A stretch of DNA of 64,000 nucleotides from Mucilaginibacter gilvus. GTDB taxonomy: Bacteria > Bacteroidota > Bacteroidia > Sphingobacteriales > Sphingobacteriaceae. The stretch covers positions 248,001-312,000 of the forward strand of contig NZ_SBIW01000001.1 in NCBI RefSeq assembly GCF_004054195.1, in the 5' to 3' direction. The position numbers and the translations under genes are program-made. Shown here piece by piece: positions 25,179 through 34,124 of the stretch. Every line of letters starts with the position of its first letter. Positions within the stretch are counted from its first letter, which is position 1. The notes under the pieces are model-generated. The model saw nothing but the letters and a program-made list of their open reading frames with translations, made no database searches and had not been told where the DNA came from.

Positions 25179-25925
25179 TTAGTGTGCAGCCATGGCATCT
25201 ACACCGTTCAACTCGTATACATAACCCAGGTTATGCGGGCTGCTGCTGGTCACTTTCAAGTCTTTCACAAGGCCGCTGCCCAGGTCAATTACCCAGCCAT
25301 GTACCTCCAAATCATGGCGTTCCATCCAGGCGTTCTGCACAATAGATGTTTTGCAAAGGTTGTAAACCTGCTCGCTTACGTTAAGCTCAACCAGGCGGTT
25401 TACTTTTTGCGTTTCGTCTGTTATACGGTCCAGCTCGTGGCTATGCAGGCGGTATACATCTTTAATATGGCGCAGCCAGTTATCAATAATACCAAATTGC
25501 TTATTAGTGAGCGCGGCAGCAACGCCGCCACAGCCGTAATGGCCGGCAACAATTACATGCTTCACTTTTAATACGTTAACCGCATAATCGAGCACGCTCA
25601 GCATGTTCATATCCGAGTGATTGCACACATTGGCAATGTTGCGGTGTACAAACACTTCGCCCGGTTTGGTACCGGTAACCTCGTTTGCCGGTACCCTGCT
25701 GTCTGAACAGCCTATCCACAGCACTTCGGGGCTTTGGCCTTTTGCCAGGTTTTTAAAATATTCCGGATCTTCGCCGATGCGTTTTTCTACCCATTGGGCA
25801 TTGTTGGCTATCAGCTTATCGTAGCTGCTTTTTTGCGCCAGCGATATCTGTTTTACATCAATAGCCGGTTTGTTGCTTTGGCCATTTTGGCCGTTGTTGT
25901 TTTTTTTATCTTCTATGGTCGACAT
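25179..25925 (-). CDS. Beta-class carbonic anhydrase
   Basis: Interconverts CO2 and bicarbonate. Zinc ligands are visible: Cys73 with the Asp75-Arg77 dyad in CSDSRVP, His129 and Cys132 in HYGCGG. The 248-residue protein has a Gln/Asn-rich N-terminal extension of about 30 residues not found in its paralogue at 41547. It begins 12 bases after the SulP transporter gene on the same strand, so the two form a bicarbonate uptake and interconversion pair. The core is very similar to the second carbonic anhydrase in this window. Confidence 0.95.
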   Translation of the reverse strand: MSTIEDKKNNNGQNGQSNKPAIDVKQISLAQKSSYDKLIANNAQWVEKRIGEDPEYFKNLAKGQSPEVLWIGCSDSRVPANEVTGTKPGEVFVHRNIANVCNHSDMNMLSVLDYAVNVLKVKHVIVAGHYGCGGVAAALTNKQFGIIDNWLRHIKDVYRLHSHELDRITDETQKVNRLVELNVSEQVYNLCKTSIVQNAWMERHDLEVHGWVIDLGSGLVKDLKVTSSSPHNLGYVYELNGVDAMAAH

Positions 25926-25937
25926 GGTAAATTTCTT

Positions 25938-27542
25938 TTAAAGTTTATAAACTAATTCTTTTAATGGCGGTACGTCATACTTATCCTTCACGTCTATCAG
26001 TTGCACTATAATGCCCTTTGTGTAGGCATTGTGCTTGTAATTATGGATGATCTCCAATACATCAGGGTCTATAAAGCGGGAGTTGGAACCATCGATGATC
26101 ACATCGCTGCCTTTTGGCAAGCTGGTAAGCGTTACCTGTATGGCTGCTTTATTCAGGAACGATACTTCTTCTGCAAGTCGCAGGGTGATGGTTTTTTTAT
26201 CGCCTTTGGTGGTTATCTGATAAAAGTATGGGTTGCGCAAATTGGTACGCAGTATATAAAATATACCCACCATCATGCCTATCCCTACCCCTATCAGCAA
26301 ATCGGTAAGCACTACTGCTACAATGGTTACTACAAAGGGGATAAACTGATCCAGCCCTTTGTGCCACATGTGCTTAAACAGCCCGATGCGTGCCAGTTTG
26401 TAACCCGTCATTAACAGGATAGCTGCCAAACATGATAGCGGTATCTGGTTAATTAATTTGGGGATGAACAGCAACGATAAAAGCAGCATCAGCCCGTGAA
26501 AAACGGCGCTCACCTTGGTACGTGCACCCGCATTTACGTTTGCGGAAGAACGTACGATAACCGCAGTCATAGGTAAACCACCAAGCAAACCGCTTACTAA
26601 ATTGCCAGCCCCCTGAGCAACCAGCTCGCGGTTTGTAGGTGATATTCTCTTTATTGGGTCTATTTTATCTACAGCCTCCAGGCTTAGCAGCGTCTCTAAA
26701 CTCGCTACCACGGCAATGGTAAAGGCTGTTATCCAAACTTCCTTATTTGTTATGGCTGCAAAATTCGGGCTCTTAAACAGCGCGAAGAATTCTCCGCTGT
26801 TATTCACCATCGGCAAGTTAACCATCTGTTTTTCCTGTAATGCAAATCCTGTCCCTGCGAACAATGCGCTTAGCGCAATACCCGAGAGTACCACCAATAA
26901 TGGGGCAGGCACCATGGCCACTTTTTTAATTTTTGGCCAATAGATCAATATTAACAAGGATACACCCGCAATAATAACAGCACCGTAATTGATCTTGCCA
27001 ACAGCGCTCATAATACCGCTGAAAGTGTTGTTACCTTCGCCGTTCTCGCTAAAGCCCTCGTCGCCTTCAAAATCGGCATCGTAGCCTACCGCGTGCGGAA
27101 ACTGTTTCATGATGAGGATGATACCAATAGCAGCCAGCATACCTTCAATAACCGGGGATGGGAAATAATTTGCAATAGTGCCGGCCTTTATTATACCCAG
27201 CAGTATTTGCAGCGCCCCGGCTATCATTACGGCTAATAAGAATGTTTCGTAAGAGCCCAGTTTGGTAATAGCGTTTAATACAATAACGGTTAAACCCGCG
27301 GCCGGCCCGGCAACGCTTAGTTGCGAACCGCTGAAAATACCAACCACAACACCACCAATGATGCCGGTTAATATCCCTGCGAAGAGCGGCGCGCCGGATG
27401 CCAGCGCAATACCCAAACATAAGGGCAGCGCTACCAGAAACACTACGATACTTGCGGGTAGATCTTTTTTTAAGTTTTTAGACAGGAAATACTTCTTCAG
27501 GTTAAGGCCGCCGCCAGCGGTGCCTCCTTGATTAATTTGCAT
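25938..27542 (-). CDS. SulP family anion transporter (bicarbonate or sulfate type)
   Basis: A membrane protein of about 534 residues. It starts with KKYFLSKNLKKDLPASIVVFLVALPLCLGIALASGAP, the SulP entry helix. SGSQLSVAGPAAGLTVIVLNA is the substrate-site region, about ten further helices follow, and a degenerate STAS domain (VIIDGSNSRFIDPDVLEIIHNY) closes the protein. Pairing with a carbonic anhydrase makes bicarbonate the likely substrate, by analogy with BicA-type members; sulfate cannot be excluded. ATG 27542 gives the normal start, since longer upstream starts add an unrelated hydrophobic stretch. Confidence 0.9.
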   Translation of the reverse strand: MQINQGGTAGGGLNLKKYFLSKNLKKDLPASIVVFLVALPLCLGIALASGAPLFAGILTGIIGGVVVGIFSGSQLSVAGPAAGLTVIVLNAITKLGSYETFLLAVMIAGALQILLGIIKAGTIANYFPSPVIEGMLAAIGIILIMKQFPHAVGYDADFEGDEGFSENGEGNNTFSGIMSAVGKINYGAVIIAGVSLLILIYWPKIKKVAMVPAPLLVVLSGIALSALFAGTGFALQEKQMVNLPMVNNSGEFFALFKSPNFAAITNKEVWITAFTIAVVASLETLLSLEAVDKIDPIKRISPTNRELVAQGAGNLVSGLLGGLPMTAVIVRSSANVNAGARTKVSAVFHGLMLLLSLLFIPKLINQIPLSCLAAILLMTGYKLARIGLFKHMWHKGLDQFIPFVVTIVAVVLTDLLIGVGIGMMVGIFYILRTNLRNPYFYQITTKGDKKTITLRLAEEVSFLNKAAIQVTLTSLPKGSDVIIDGSNSRFIDPDVLEIIHNYKHNAYTKGIIVQLIDVKDKYDVPPLKELVYKL

Positions 27543-27684
27543 AACAGGAATTTTAGAATGAATTTGGGGACCAACAGCCAATTGCAATAGCCACAAAAAA
27601 TGCAGGCAAAGCATGCTGTTTCAGCCGTAGATTAAAACATACGGCTGGTTACCCGGTTCAGCAATTTGAACCGGTAAAAAGATG

Positions 27685-28017
27685 TTATGCGTTGGGAGGT
27701 GGGGTAGGTACTACCGGGTGGTAAAGTTGCTGGTAAAGCGAGTGCTCCTGGTTGTGCAGCACGTTGGTTTCAACAATAAAAGTTTTGTAAACCACAAAGT
27801 GCAGGTAATTCTCATCAAAAACTTTCTTCTCTTTAAAAGTGTCCTTTTCGGGATCTTCCTTTTCGGTTTTCGATTCGTGCTCCAGCTGCATAATAACCGC
27901 GTTAACCGCTTTATTATCGAGGCATAAAAAAGCAGGCGCGATAGATATGGCCATCTTTGCAACAAAGATGCTCATAAACAAAACCACTACAGAAATTTTA
28001 AAATTCCTCGCTTTCAT
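27685..28017 (-). CDS. Small exported or membrane-anchored protein, function unknown
   Basis: About 110 residues. The N-terminal hydrophobic helix (FKISVVVLFMSIFVAKMAI) is followed by a small charged region (ESKTEKEDPEKDTFKEKK) and a C-terminus with YHPVVPTPPPNA. I recognise no domain. It lies on the same strand as, and upstream of, the SulP gene, separated by two hairpins at about 27626-27677. Confidence 0.6.
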   Translation of the reverse strand: MKARNFKISVVVLFMSIFVAKMAISIAPAFLCLDNKAVNAVIMQLEHESKTEKEDPEKDTFKEKKVFDENYLHFVVYKTFIVETNVLHNQEHSLYQQLYHPVVPTPPPNA

Positions 28018-28116
28018 GCGTCGCAAATATAGTAAAATCTGCACCCCAAAAATAGTGTAATCACAATCTTACAATTTAATTACTAATTTTAGCGCTGTAC
28101 CTAATAAACCGGGATA

Positions 28117-29658
28117 GTGGATAAAAAGTTAGAAATATTACAGCAAAAGCGCCAAAAAGCGCTTGAAGGGGGTGGTATCGCCCGTATAGAAAGTCAGCAT
28201 AAAAAAGGCAAACTCACTGCACGCGAGCGCCTTCACTTTTTATTGGATGATGGCAGTTTCCAGGAAATTGGGATGCTGGTTTCGCACCGCTCTACCGATT
28301 TCGGGATGGAAAAAGAAAAATATCCGGGCGACGGTGTAGTTACCGGTTATGGCACCATTAATGGCCGGCTGGTATACGTTTTTTCGCAGGATTTCACCGT
28401 TTTCGGTGGCTCACTATCAGAAACCCATGCCGAAAAGATCTGTAAAATAATGGACCTGGCGATGAAAAACGGCGCACCTGTTGTTGGCCTTAACGACTCG
28501 GGCGGTGCCCGCATCCAGGAAGGCGTAGTATCCTTAGGTGGTTACGCCGATATATTTTACCGCAACACCATGGCCAGCGGCGTTGTGCCGCAAATATCGG
28601 CTATTATGGGCCCCTGCGCGGGCGGCGCGGTATACTCCCCCGCCATTACCGATTTTATTTTGATGGTAGAGCATACCAGCTACATGTTTGTTACCGGCCC
28701 CAATGTGGTAAAAACGGTAACGCACGAGGTAGTAACCTCCGAAGAACTTGGCGGTGCCAATACCCACGCTACCAAAAGCGGCGTTACACATTTTGCCTGC
28801 AGCAACGAGATAGATGCCATACAGCACGTAAAAAAACTACTAAGCTATATGCCTCAAAACTGCGAGGACCGTGCCCCTTCCCTGCCCTATGAAACCGGCA
28901 ACGAGAGCCGCCCCGCGTTAACCACTTTACTGCCCGAAAACAATTCGCAGCCTTACGATATCCGCGAGGTGATTGAAGAGGTGTTAGATGCGGGCTCGTT
29001 TTTAGAAGTACATAAAGATTTTGCTGAAAACATTGTAGTGGGCTTTGCCCGTTTAGCAGGCCGAAGCATTGGCATAGTAGCCAATCAACCTGCTTTTTTA
29101 GCCGGAGTGTTGGATATCCATTCCTCGCAAAAAGCGGCACGCTTTGTCCGTTTTTGCGATAGTTTTAATATTCCGCTACTGGTGTTTGAAGATGTACCGG
29201 GCTTTTTACCGGGTACCGACCAGGAGTGGAACGCCATTATCACCAATGGCGCCAAGCTGCTCTTTGCCTTCTGCGAAGCAACCGTGCCGCGTATTACGGT
29301 AATTACCCGCAAGGCTTACGGTGGCGCTTATGACGTAATGAATTCCAAGCACATTGGCGCCGATATGAACTTTGCCTGGCCAACCGCCGAAATTGCCGTT
29401 ATGGGTGCCAAAGGCGCCGCCGAGATCATCTTTAAACGTGAAATAACCACCGCCGATGACCCCGAGGCCAAATGGCGCGAAAAAGAACAGCAGTACGCCG
29501 AGATCTTCGCCAACCCTTACCGCGCCGCCGAGCGTGGTTTTATAGATGAGGTTATCGAACCTGCCGAAACCCGCATTAAATTGATCCACGCCTTTAAAAT
29601 GCTGGAGAATAAAGTGGTGAATAACCCGAAGAAGAAGCACGGGAATATTCCGTTGTAA
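28117..29658 (+). CDS. Acyl-CoA carboxylase beta (carboxyltransferase) subunit
   Basis: Transfers CO2 from biotin to a short acyl-CoA, most likely propionyl-CoA. The 513-residue protein has both halves of the crotonase-fold carboxyltransferase: [77 protein letters not shown], and in the second half [33 protein letters not shown] and [22 protein letters not shown]. The start is GTG 28117. A TAATTTTA box at 28084-28091 may be its promoter. No biotin carboxylase or biotin carrier gene is adjacent. Confidence 0.93.
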   Translation: MDKKLEILQQKRQKALEGGGIARIESQHKKGKLTARERLHFLLDDGSFQEIGMLVSHRSTDFGMEKEKYPGDGVVTGYGTINGRLVYVFSQDFTVFGGSLSETHAEKICKIMDLAMKNGAPVVGLNDSGGARIQEGVVSLGGYADIFYRNTMASGVVPQISAIMGPCAGGAVYSPAITDFILMVEHTSYMFVTGPNVVKTVTHEVVTSEELGGANTHATKSGVTHFACSNEIDAIQHVKKLLSYMPQNCEDRAPSLPYETGNESRPALTTLLPENNSQPYDIREVIEEVLDAGSFLEVHKDFAENIVVGFARLAGRSIGIVANQPAFLAGVLDIHSSQKAARFVRFCDSFNIPLLVFEDVPGFLPGTDQEWNAIITNGAKLLFAFCEATVPRITVITRKAYGGAYDVMNSKHIGADMNFAWPTAEIAVMGAKGAAEIIFKREITTADDPEAKWREKEQQYAEIFANPYRAAERGFIDEVIEPAETRIKLIHAFKMLENKVVNNPKKKHGNIPL

Positions 29659-29663
29659 ACAAT

Positions 29664-30140
29664 ATGGGCTTTAAGTGGAAATATCTTTGGATAATACCGA
29701 TAGTAATTGCGGCTTTTGCGGTAGCTTCCTTTTATGAAGACGAATACGTTTTGTTAATTAGAAAGCTTTACGTTGCATTTACAGATGGTAAAATATCCTT
29801 TGTTGTAAGGAAGGAATTTCATTTTGCGAGCTATGCGTTTGCGGGTTCGTTTGCGGTGTTTTGTATATGGTTGTCGTTTTGGATGATATGGAAGCCGTCT
29901 AAACGAAACCTATTTTATGTAATTATATCGGTCGCCTTATTTTTTGTATCTACTGCTGTCATAGCCTGCTTTAACAGTAATGCCGAACTTATTAACTGCA
30001 CAATGTGCCAAGGCGGGCGCAAAAAACTATACTCATTAAAATGTGATTCGATATTTATGGCAAGCATTGCGATTGCGGCAATTGGTTTTACAGTGGCAAA
30101 ATTAAAATTTGATAGAATCGATTTTAAAAAAGAAAATTAA
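29664..30140 (+). CDS. Four-helix membrane protein of unknown function
   Basis: A 158-residue protein with hydrophobic helices at residues about 7-24, 55-77, 84-104 and 130-147, and a CTMCQGG motif in the loop before the last helix. The base composition is lower in GC than either neighbour. It begins five bases after the carboxyltransferase stop and ends right at the start codon of the next gene, so it is in that operon. No family recognised. The CxxC pair could bind metal or be redox active. Confidence 0.65.
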   Translation: MGFKWKYLWIIPIVIAAFAVASFYEDEYVLLIRKLYVAFTDGKISFVVRKEFHFASYAFAGSFAVFCIWLSFWMIWKPSKRNLFYVIISVALFFVSTAVIACFNSNAELINCTMCQGGRKKLYSLKCDSIFMASIAIAAIGFTVAKLKFDRIDFKKEN

Positions 30141-30971
30141 ATGACACCTACCCAACACCAAAAAGCCGAAACCTTTAAAGCCCTGCATACCCGCAGCGGT
30201 ATATTTGCCATCCCCAACCCATGGGACGCAGGCTCGGCACGAATGCTAGCGAGCCTGGGCTTTGAGGCGCTTGCTACCACCAGCGCGGGTTTAGCTTATT
30301 CGCTGGCAAAGCCGGATGGCGAAGGTGTGGTAACTTTGCAGGAGGCATTGGCAAACAGCGAAGCCATCAGCGCGGCGGTTAGCCTCCCCGTTTCTGCCGA
30401 CCTGGAGAATGGTTATTCCGATGACCCGGGAGGCTGCGCCCAAGCGATACTTCTTGCCGCAAAGGCAGGTGTTGTTGGCGGTTCTATAGAAGATGCCACA
30501 GGTAAGGCTGGGTCGCCGATATATCCTTTTGAATTATCCGTAGAACGCATCCGCGCCGCAGTTAAGGCAGCCGGGAGTTTAGATTTTCCTTTTATGCTGA
30601 CCGCAAGAGCCGAGAATTTGATCCATGGCGTTATCGAATTAAAGGATACCATCAAACGCCTCGAAGCTTACGCCGAAGCAGGTGCCGATGTGCTTTTCGC
30701 ACCGGGACTAAAATCCGCGGAAGATATTGCCGCTGTGGTAAAAGCAGTTTCGCCAAAGCCGGTTAATGTGGTGATGGGATTATCGGGCCCAAGCTTTTCG
30801 CTTAATCAACTGGAAGACCTGGGTGTAAAACGCGTGAGCCTCGGCTCCTCCTTAGCTCGTGCAGCTTATGGGGCTTTCATAAATGCAGCCTCGGAGATTA
30901 AAAACACCGGCACATTTGATTTTGCTAACGGAATAATCCCTTACGGCGATTTAAATAAGATGTTAAAATAG
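30141..30971 (+). CDS. PEP mutase/isocitrate lyase superfamily protein
   Basis: A 276-residue TIM-barrel protein with the family motifs GIFAIPNPWDAGSARMLASLGFEALATTSAGLAYSLA, VSADLENGYSDDP (metal and substrate site), GVVGGSIEDATG and FMLTARAENLIHG. The superfamily includes 2-methylisocitrate lyase, PEP phosphonomutase and oxaloacetate decarboxylase-like enzymes. The catalytic KKCGH loop of true isocitrate lyases is not seen. The position after a probable propionyl-CoA carboxylase subunit hints at short-chain acid metabolism, but the reaction is unassigned. Start codon directly abuts the previous stop. Confidence 0.88.
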   Translation: MTPTQHQKAETFKALHTRSGIFAIPNPWDAGSARMLASLGFEALATTSAGLAYSLAKPDGEGVVTLQEALANSEAISAAVSLPVSADLENGYSDDPGGCAQAILLAAKAGVVGGSIEDATGKAGSPIYPFELSVERIRAAVKAAGSLDFPFMLTARAENLIHGVIELKDTIKRLEAYAEAGADVLFAPGLKSAEDIAAVVKAVSPKPVNVVMGLSGPSFSLNQLEDLGVKRVSLGSSLARAAYGAFINAASEIKNTGTFDFANGIIPYGDLNKMLK

Positions 30972-31264
30972 TAATAAACTTACCTACTGAAGCTATCCAA
31001 AGTGGCACCCTTGTGCGATTACCTCTCTTGGCAGGGTTTACAAAAGTTAACACAATTTCAATTTATTTTTCTTAAGTTATTGATAATCAAATTTTTGTAA
31101 ATATACAGGGTTAACACTTTTTTTGATAATAGTGTCACCACCATTTTCAGATTTTTTATTATGAAACCGTAAAGAAATTTAATAAGCCCTGTCTTTGCCC
31201 GGGCTATTACAGTTGGGAGGGAATAGAACGGGCAATCGGCTTGGAGAAATGATAAATCACACTG
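30972..31264. other. Intergenic region, no gene seen
   Basis: An AT-rich stretch of 293 bases between convergent genes. It contains GTTAACAC twice (near 31044 and 31110) and a weak GC stem near 31186-31204. I see no coding frame and no clear terminator. Confidence 0.5.
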
Positions 31265-31621
31265 TTACCCGGCTTTTTGCTGCTGCGTACTTTGTTTAAT
31301 CTCCGCCATTTCCAGTTCGTAGGCGCGCATACGGGCGTGGAGGATGTCTACCTCGGTGCGGAGCATTTGAATTTCGGTAATGAGTTTTGCAGATTCGGGC
31401 TTGTGGATATTTTTTTCTCCGGTGCCGAGGATGAGCCATTCGGGCGAGTATTTGAGCTGGAAGCAAAGCTTGCGGATAAGGTAATAGCTGATGTCTTGCT
31501 TTTTGTTGATCACCTTGCTGATGAAGCCCTGGTCTACCCCAATAGCGTTTGCCAGTGCAAGCTGACCGCCATGCTCCTTAACAATAACCTTTATCCGTTT
31601 TACAACCGCGTCGTCCGACAT
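31265..31621 (-). CDS. XRE-type helix-turn-helix protein with C-terminal coiled coil
   Basis: About 118 residues. The helix-turn-helix covers KEHGGQLALANAIGVDQGFISKVINKKQDISYYLIRKLCFQLKYSPEWLILG, of the Cro/C1 type ending in the PEWL.G motif. It is followed by a coiled coil (KLITEIQMLRTEVDILHARMRAYELEMAEIKQ) that probably mediates oligomerisation. It is a small DNA-binding regulator; no effector domain is present and its targets are unknown. MSDDAVVKRIK at 31621 is the likelier start; ATG 31636 would add five residues. An inverted heptad element lies directly upstream. Confidence 0.85.
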   Translation of the reverse strand: MSDDAVVKRIKVIVKEHGGQLALANAIGVDQGFISKVINKKQDISYYLIRKLCFQLKYSPEWLILGTGEKNIHKPESAKLITEIQMLRTEVDILHARMRAYELEMAEIKQSTQQQKAG

Positions 31622-31650
31622 ATTCTTCGGATGCAATGATAGTAAAAAAG

Positions 31651-31740
31651 TTCATAGTTCATAGATGATGGTTCATAGTTCATAAAAAGTTAATAGCGTA
31701 TAGCCGCTTCGGCCATGAACTATCAACTATGAGCCATCAA
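31651..31740. repeat. Inverted 7-base-period element
   Basis: The left arm 31651-31685 is five 7-base units (mainly TTCATAG). The right arm 31713-31740 is four units (CCATGAA, CTATCAA, CTATGAG, CCATCAA) in the opposite sense. The spacer of 27 bases holds an imperfect stem. It separates the XRE gene from the MBL-rhodanese gene, both on the minus strand. Confidence 0.75.
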
Positions 31741-31746
31741 CTCCTC

Positions 31747-33081
31747 CTACATCCACTCCCTCACTGCTTCGCTGAGGTCATAAACCGGGACCGCCTTTAT
31801 TTTGGCTGAGATAATACCAGCCGCAGCGGCTGAGCGGTAACCAGCAGCGCAATGCACCACTATAGGCTTGTCGGTAGGAATTTCGTTAACCCGCTCCCTT
31901 AACTCAGGTAAAGGGATAGTAAGCGCATCACTAAACAGCTTGCCGGAGTTTATTTCGGCCCAGTTGCGTGCGTCTACGATCGTATAGTTATCAGTATGCG
32001 CTTTAAATTCAGCCAGATTGATAACTGGTGATTTTACCGTCGCGCTATCCGGCGTAAGCAAAGCTGCTTTTATATTTTTTTCGTAGCCAATTTTGGCTGC
32101 CTTTTTTATCAGGATATCTAAATCGGCATGTGTTTCGCCAATAAGATAAAACTCTTCGGTGGGGGCAATAACAGATCCCAGCCAGGTCTCAAATTTCTCG
32201 CCATTCTGCAGGTTGATGCTGTTTTTAACATGGCCCCTGCGGTATAATTCGCTTGGGCGGGCATCAACCACTAACACGCCTTTTTCTAATTCTGTTTGGC
32301 TATCAGCCTTAACAACATTGTTAACGCTCTCGGCAAAGTTTGGCGCGCCGGTTTTGTTCAGTTCTACATCATAACTAAAGTATTTGGGCATAAAGGGCTG
32401 ATCGGCCATTAGGGTTTGCACAAACTTTAACTCGTCCATCAGTTGCAGGGCGTAATTCTCGCGCAACTCTTTGCCTATGGTGGTCTGCAGATCGGGGCTC
32501 ATGCTTTTACCGCAAAGCGAGCCGGGACCGTGTGCCGGGTAAACCGTAACATCTGCAGGTAATACCATCAGTTTTTCGCGGGTGCTATGATACATATCGC
32601 GGGCAAGTTCCTCTTTTTTGGCGGTGATGTTGCCGGCAGTCTCGCGCAGATCAGGGCGGCCTACATCACCGGCAAACAGGGTATCACCGGTAAATATGGC
32701 ACAATCCTTACCTTTTTCATCCTCCAGCAAAATACAGATGGAATCGGGCGAATGTCCGGGGGTATTGATCGCTTTCAGTTTGATATCATCCAATTTTATC
32801 ACGTCCCCGTCGTCAAATGTTTCATGCGGAAAGGTACCGCCGGCCAGTTTACTTACATAAATAACGGCTCCAGTGGTTTGGTGGATCTCGAGGTGCGAGC
32901 TCACAAAATCGGCATGGGGGTGGGTTTCTATCACGCCCAAAATATCGGCGCTGTGGATCTCTGCAAAATCGTAGTAAGGCTGCGGGTCGCGGGCAGGGTC
33001 TATCACCACCATGCGGCCATTGCGGATAATAGCGTAAGATGCGTGGGCCAAACCCTTATCGTAAAACTGGTTAACTATCAT
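31747..33081 (-). CDS. MBL-fold hydrolase with two rhodanese domains
   Basis: The N-terminal metallo-beta-lactamase domain has ETHPHADFVSSHLEIH, DTLFAGDVGRPDL and VYPAHGPGSLCG, the metal-binding pattern of ETHE1-like persulfide dioxygenases and related proteins. The first rhodanese domain (VVDARPSELYRRGHVKNSINL) lacks the active cysteine. The second (VDARNWAEINSGKL ... IVVHCAAGYRSAAAAGII) has it in CAAGYRS. Such fusions handle glutathione or low-molecular-weight persulfides in sulfide oxidation; the exact reaction is inferred. Start ATG 33081 (MIVNQFYDKGLAHASY) fits homologues. Length is about 444 residues. Confidence 0.9.
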   Translation of the reverse strand: MIVNQFYDKGLAHASYAIIRNGRMVVIDPARDPQPYYDFAEIHSADILGVIETHPHADFVSSHLEIHQTTGAVIYVSKLAGGTFPHETFDDGDVIKLDDIKLKAINTPGHSPDSICILLEDEKGKDCAIFTGDTLFAGDVGRPDLRETAGNITAKKEELARDMYHSTREKLMVLPADVTVYPAHGPGSLCGKSMSPDLQTTIGKELRENYALQLMDELKFVQTLMADQPFMPKYFSYDVELNKTGAPNFAESVNNVVKADSQTELEKGVLVVDARPSELYRRGHVKNSINLQNGEKFETWLGSVIAPTEEFYLIGETHADLDILIKKAAKIGYEKNIKAALLTPDSATVKSPVINLAEFKAHTDNYTIVDARNWAEINSGKLFSDALTIPLPELRERVNEIPTDKPIVVHCAAGYRSAAAAGIISAKIKAVPVYDLSEAVREWM

Positions 33082-33166
33082 AACGTATAATGGCCGCAAA
33101 GATAATGTTTCGGGCGAAAGGTTTGAAGGAGGAAATGTTGGAGGAGGGTAAAGATTGGGGGGGGTA

Positions 33167-33199
33167 TTTGATATAATAATTCTATTATTTGTATATTTA
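33167..33199 (+). promoter_or_regulatory. Promoter of the UPF0175/DUF3368 pair
   Basis: TTTG at 33167-33170 and TATATTTA at 33192-33199 are 21 bases apart. The -7 box ends four bases before ATG 33204, so the message should be leaderless or nearly so. Confidence 0.55.
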
Positions 33200-33203
33200 C
33201 TTT

Positions 33204-33431
33204 ATGACTACGCTAACACTCCAAATTCCAGACAGCCTTGGCGAGTATCAAAATGATACTGTAAGGTTTATAGCTGCGAAATTATATGAAGCGGGTAAAT
33301 TGTCGTTAGGGCAGGCTGCCGATATGGCTGGCTTATCTAAACGTACATTTGCCGAGCTGCTTGGCGACTATGGAGTTTCGTTAATGAATTACCCCGCATC
33401 TGAGATACTTGCCGATGCCGCCCGGATATAA
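33204..33431 (+). CDS. UPF0175 family protein, probable antitoxin
   Basis: A 75-residue protein with a UPF0175 core: FIAAKLYEAGKLSLGQAADMAGLSKRTFAELLGDYGVSLMNYPASEILADA. The middle is a helix-turn-helix-like segment. In UPF0175-DUF3368 pairs it is the upstream partner and the presumed antitoxin. It overlaps the downstream toxin frame by 16 bases. ATG 33204 was chosen because MTTLTLQIPDSL is the natural start. Confidence 0.85.
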   Translation: MTTLTLQIPDSLGEYQNDTVRFIAAKLYEAGKLSLGQAADMAGLSKRTFAELLGDYGVSLMNYPASEILADAARI

Positions 33432-33875
33432 GATTGTAATTGCCGATGCCACCTGCTTTATTCTTTTGGCGAAAATTGGGGAATTGGAATTATTAGAAAA
33501 AATATTCAAACAAGTCTTCACCACCCTACTGTAGAAAAGGAGTTTGGCGAACAATTGCCCGATTGGGTAATGATACGCGAAGTTGAAAATGTGCAGTTTC
33601 AGTTTTCTTTAGACATTGATCCGGGAGAGGCGAGTGCGATAGCGCTTGCAATGGAATTTGGCCCGGCGCTACTTATAATTGATGACGGTAAGGGAAGGAA
33701 GGTAGCCCGAAAGTTAAATTTGGAAGTTACCGGCACTTTTGGTGTTATTTTAAAAGCTAAAGAATTTGGCATAATCCCAGCTATTAAACCAGTAGTTGAA
33801 AAGATCCGCAAAACTAATTTTTGGTATTCACCAGAAGTGATTAATGAAATCCTCTTGCTTGCTAGGGAAGCCTAA
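33416..33875 (+). pseudogene. DUF3368 PIN-like toxin, frameshifted
   Basis: ATG 33416 reads MPPGYKIVIADATCFILLAK and on to KIFKQVFTT, then CTA CTG TAG. The neighbouring frame continues VEKEFGEQLPDWVMIREVEN ... DPGEASAIALAMEFGPALLIIDDGKGRKVARKLNLEVTGT, the DUF3368 pattern (PIN-like RNase fold), to TAA 33873-33875. Restoring one C in the run at 33524-33526 joins the two parts as FTTPTVEKEFGE, giving about 153 residues. The toxin is therefore inactive, unless the missing base is a sequence error. The acidic residues expected of PIN nucleases (D11, E in GEASAI, DD) are otherwise in place. Confidence 0.82.
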
Positions 33876-34110
33876 CATCCTCTACTTATTAAACCACTTA
33901 ATAACTACCGATATCCTTGATAATTTAAGCATAGCCGCCAGGAAACGATTTAATGGAATTGTTTTCATATCTGTGCTGTGATATAAATTATAAACTGCCG
34001 GGCCTTTATATTATTGCCACCCAAGCTTATAAATACTTATTCTTAATAAAGCCATTACCGTGCCGCAAAACTCAATATGCATTAGGGCTTAACAATTTGG
34101 CACAAATAGT

Positions 34111-34118
34111 TATTTTTG
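34111..34118 (+). promoter_or_regulatory. TATTTTTG -7 box of valS
   Basis: A perfect TAnnTTTG box ends six bases before ATG 34125. The -33 region has no clear TTTG at the standard spacing. The upstream 235 bases hold no gene and no recognised leader structure. Confidence 0.45.
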
Positions 34119-34124
34119 CGGGCT

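Noticed and set aside
30972-31264. GTTAACAC sequences as paired operator sites
   Set aside because: Only two copies, about 66 bases apart, between gene ends; no promoter context to support a regulatory role.
33115-33160. A degenerate 8-base-period array (units like GTTTGAAG, GTTGGAGG) before the UPF0175 gene
   Set aside because: The match of units is too weak to separate from a purine-rich stretch.
33876-34110. Possible T-box or other riboswitch ahead of valS
   Set aside because: No stem I or T-box sequence is seen, the transcript is predicted to begin close to the start codon, and T-boxes are not expected in Bacteroidota.
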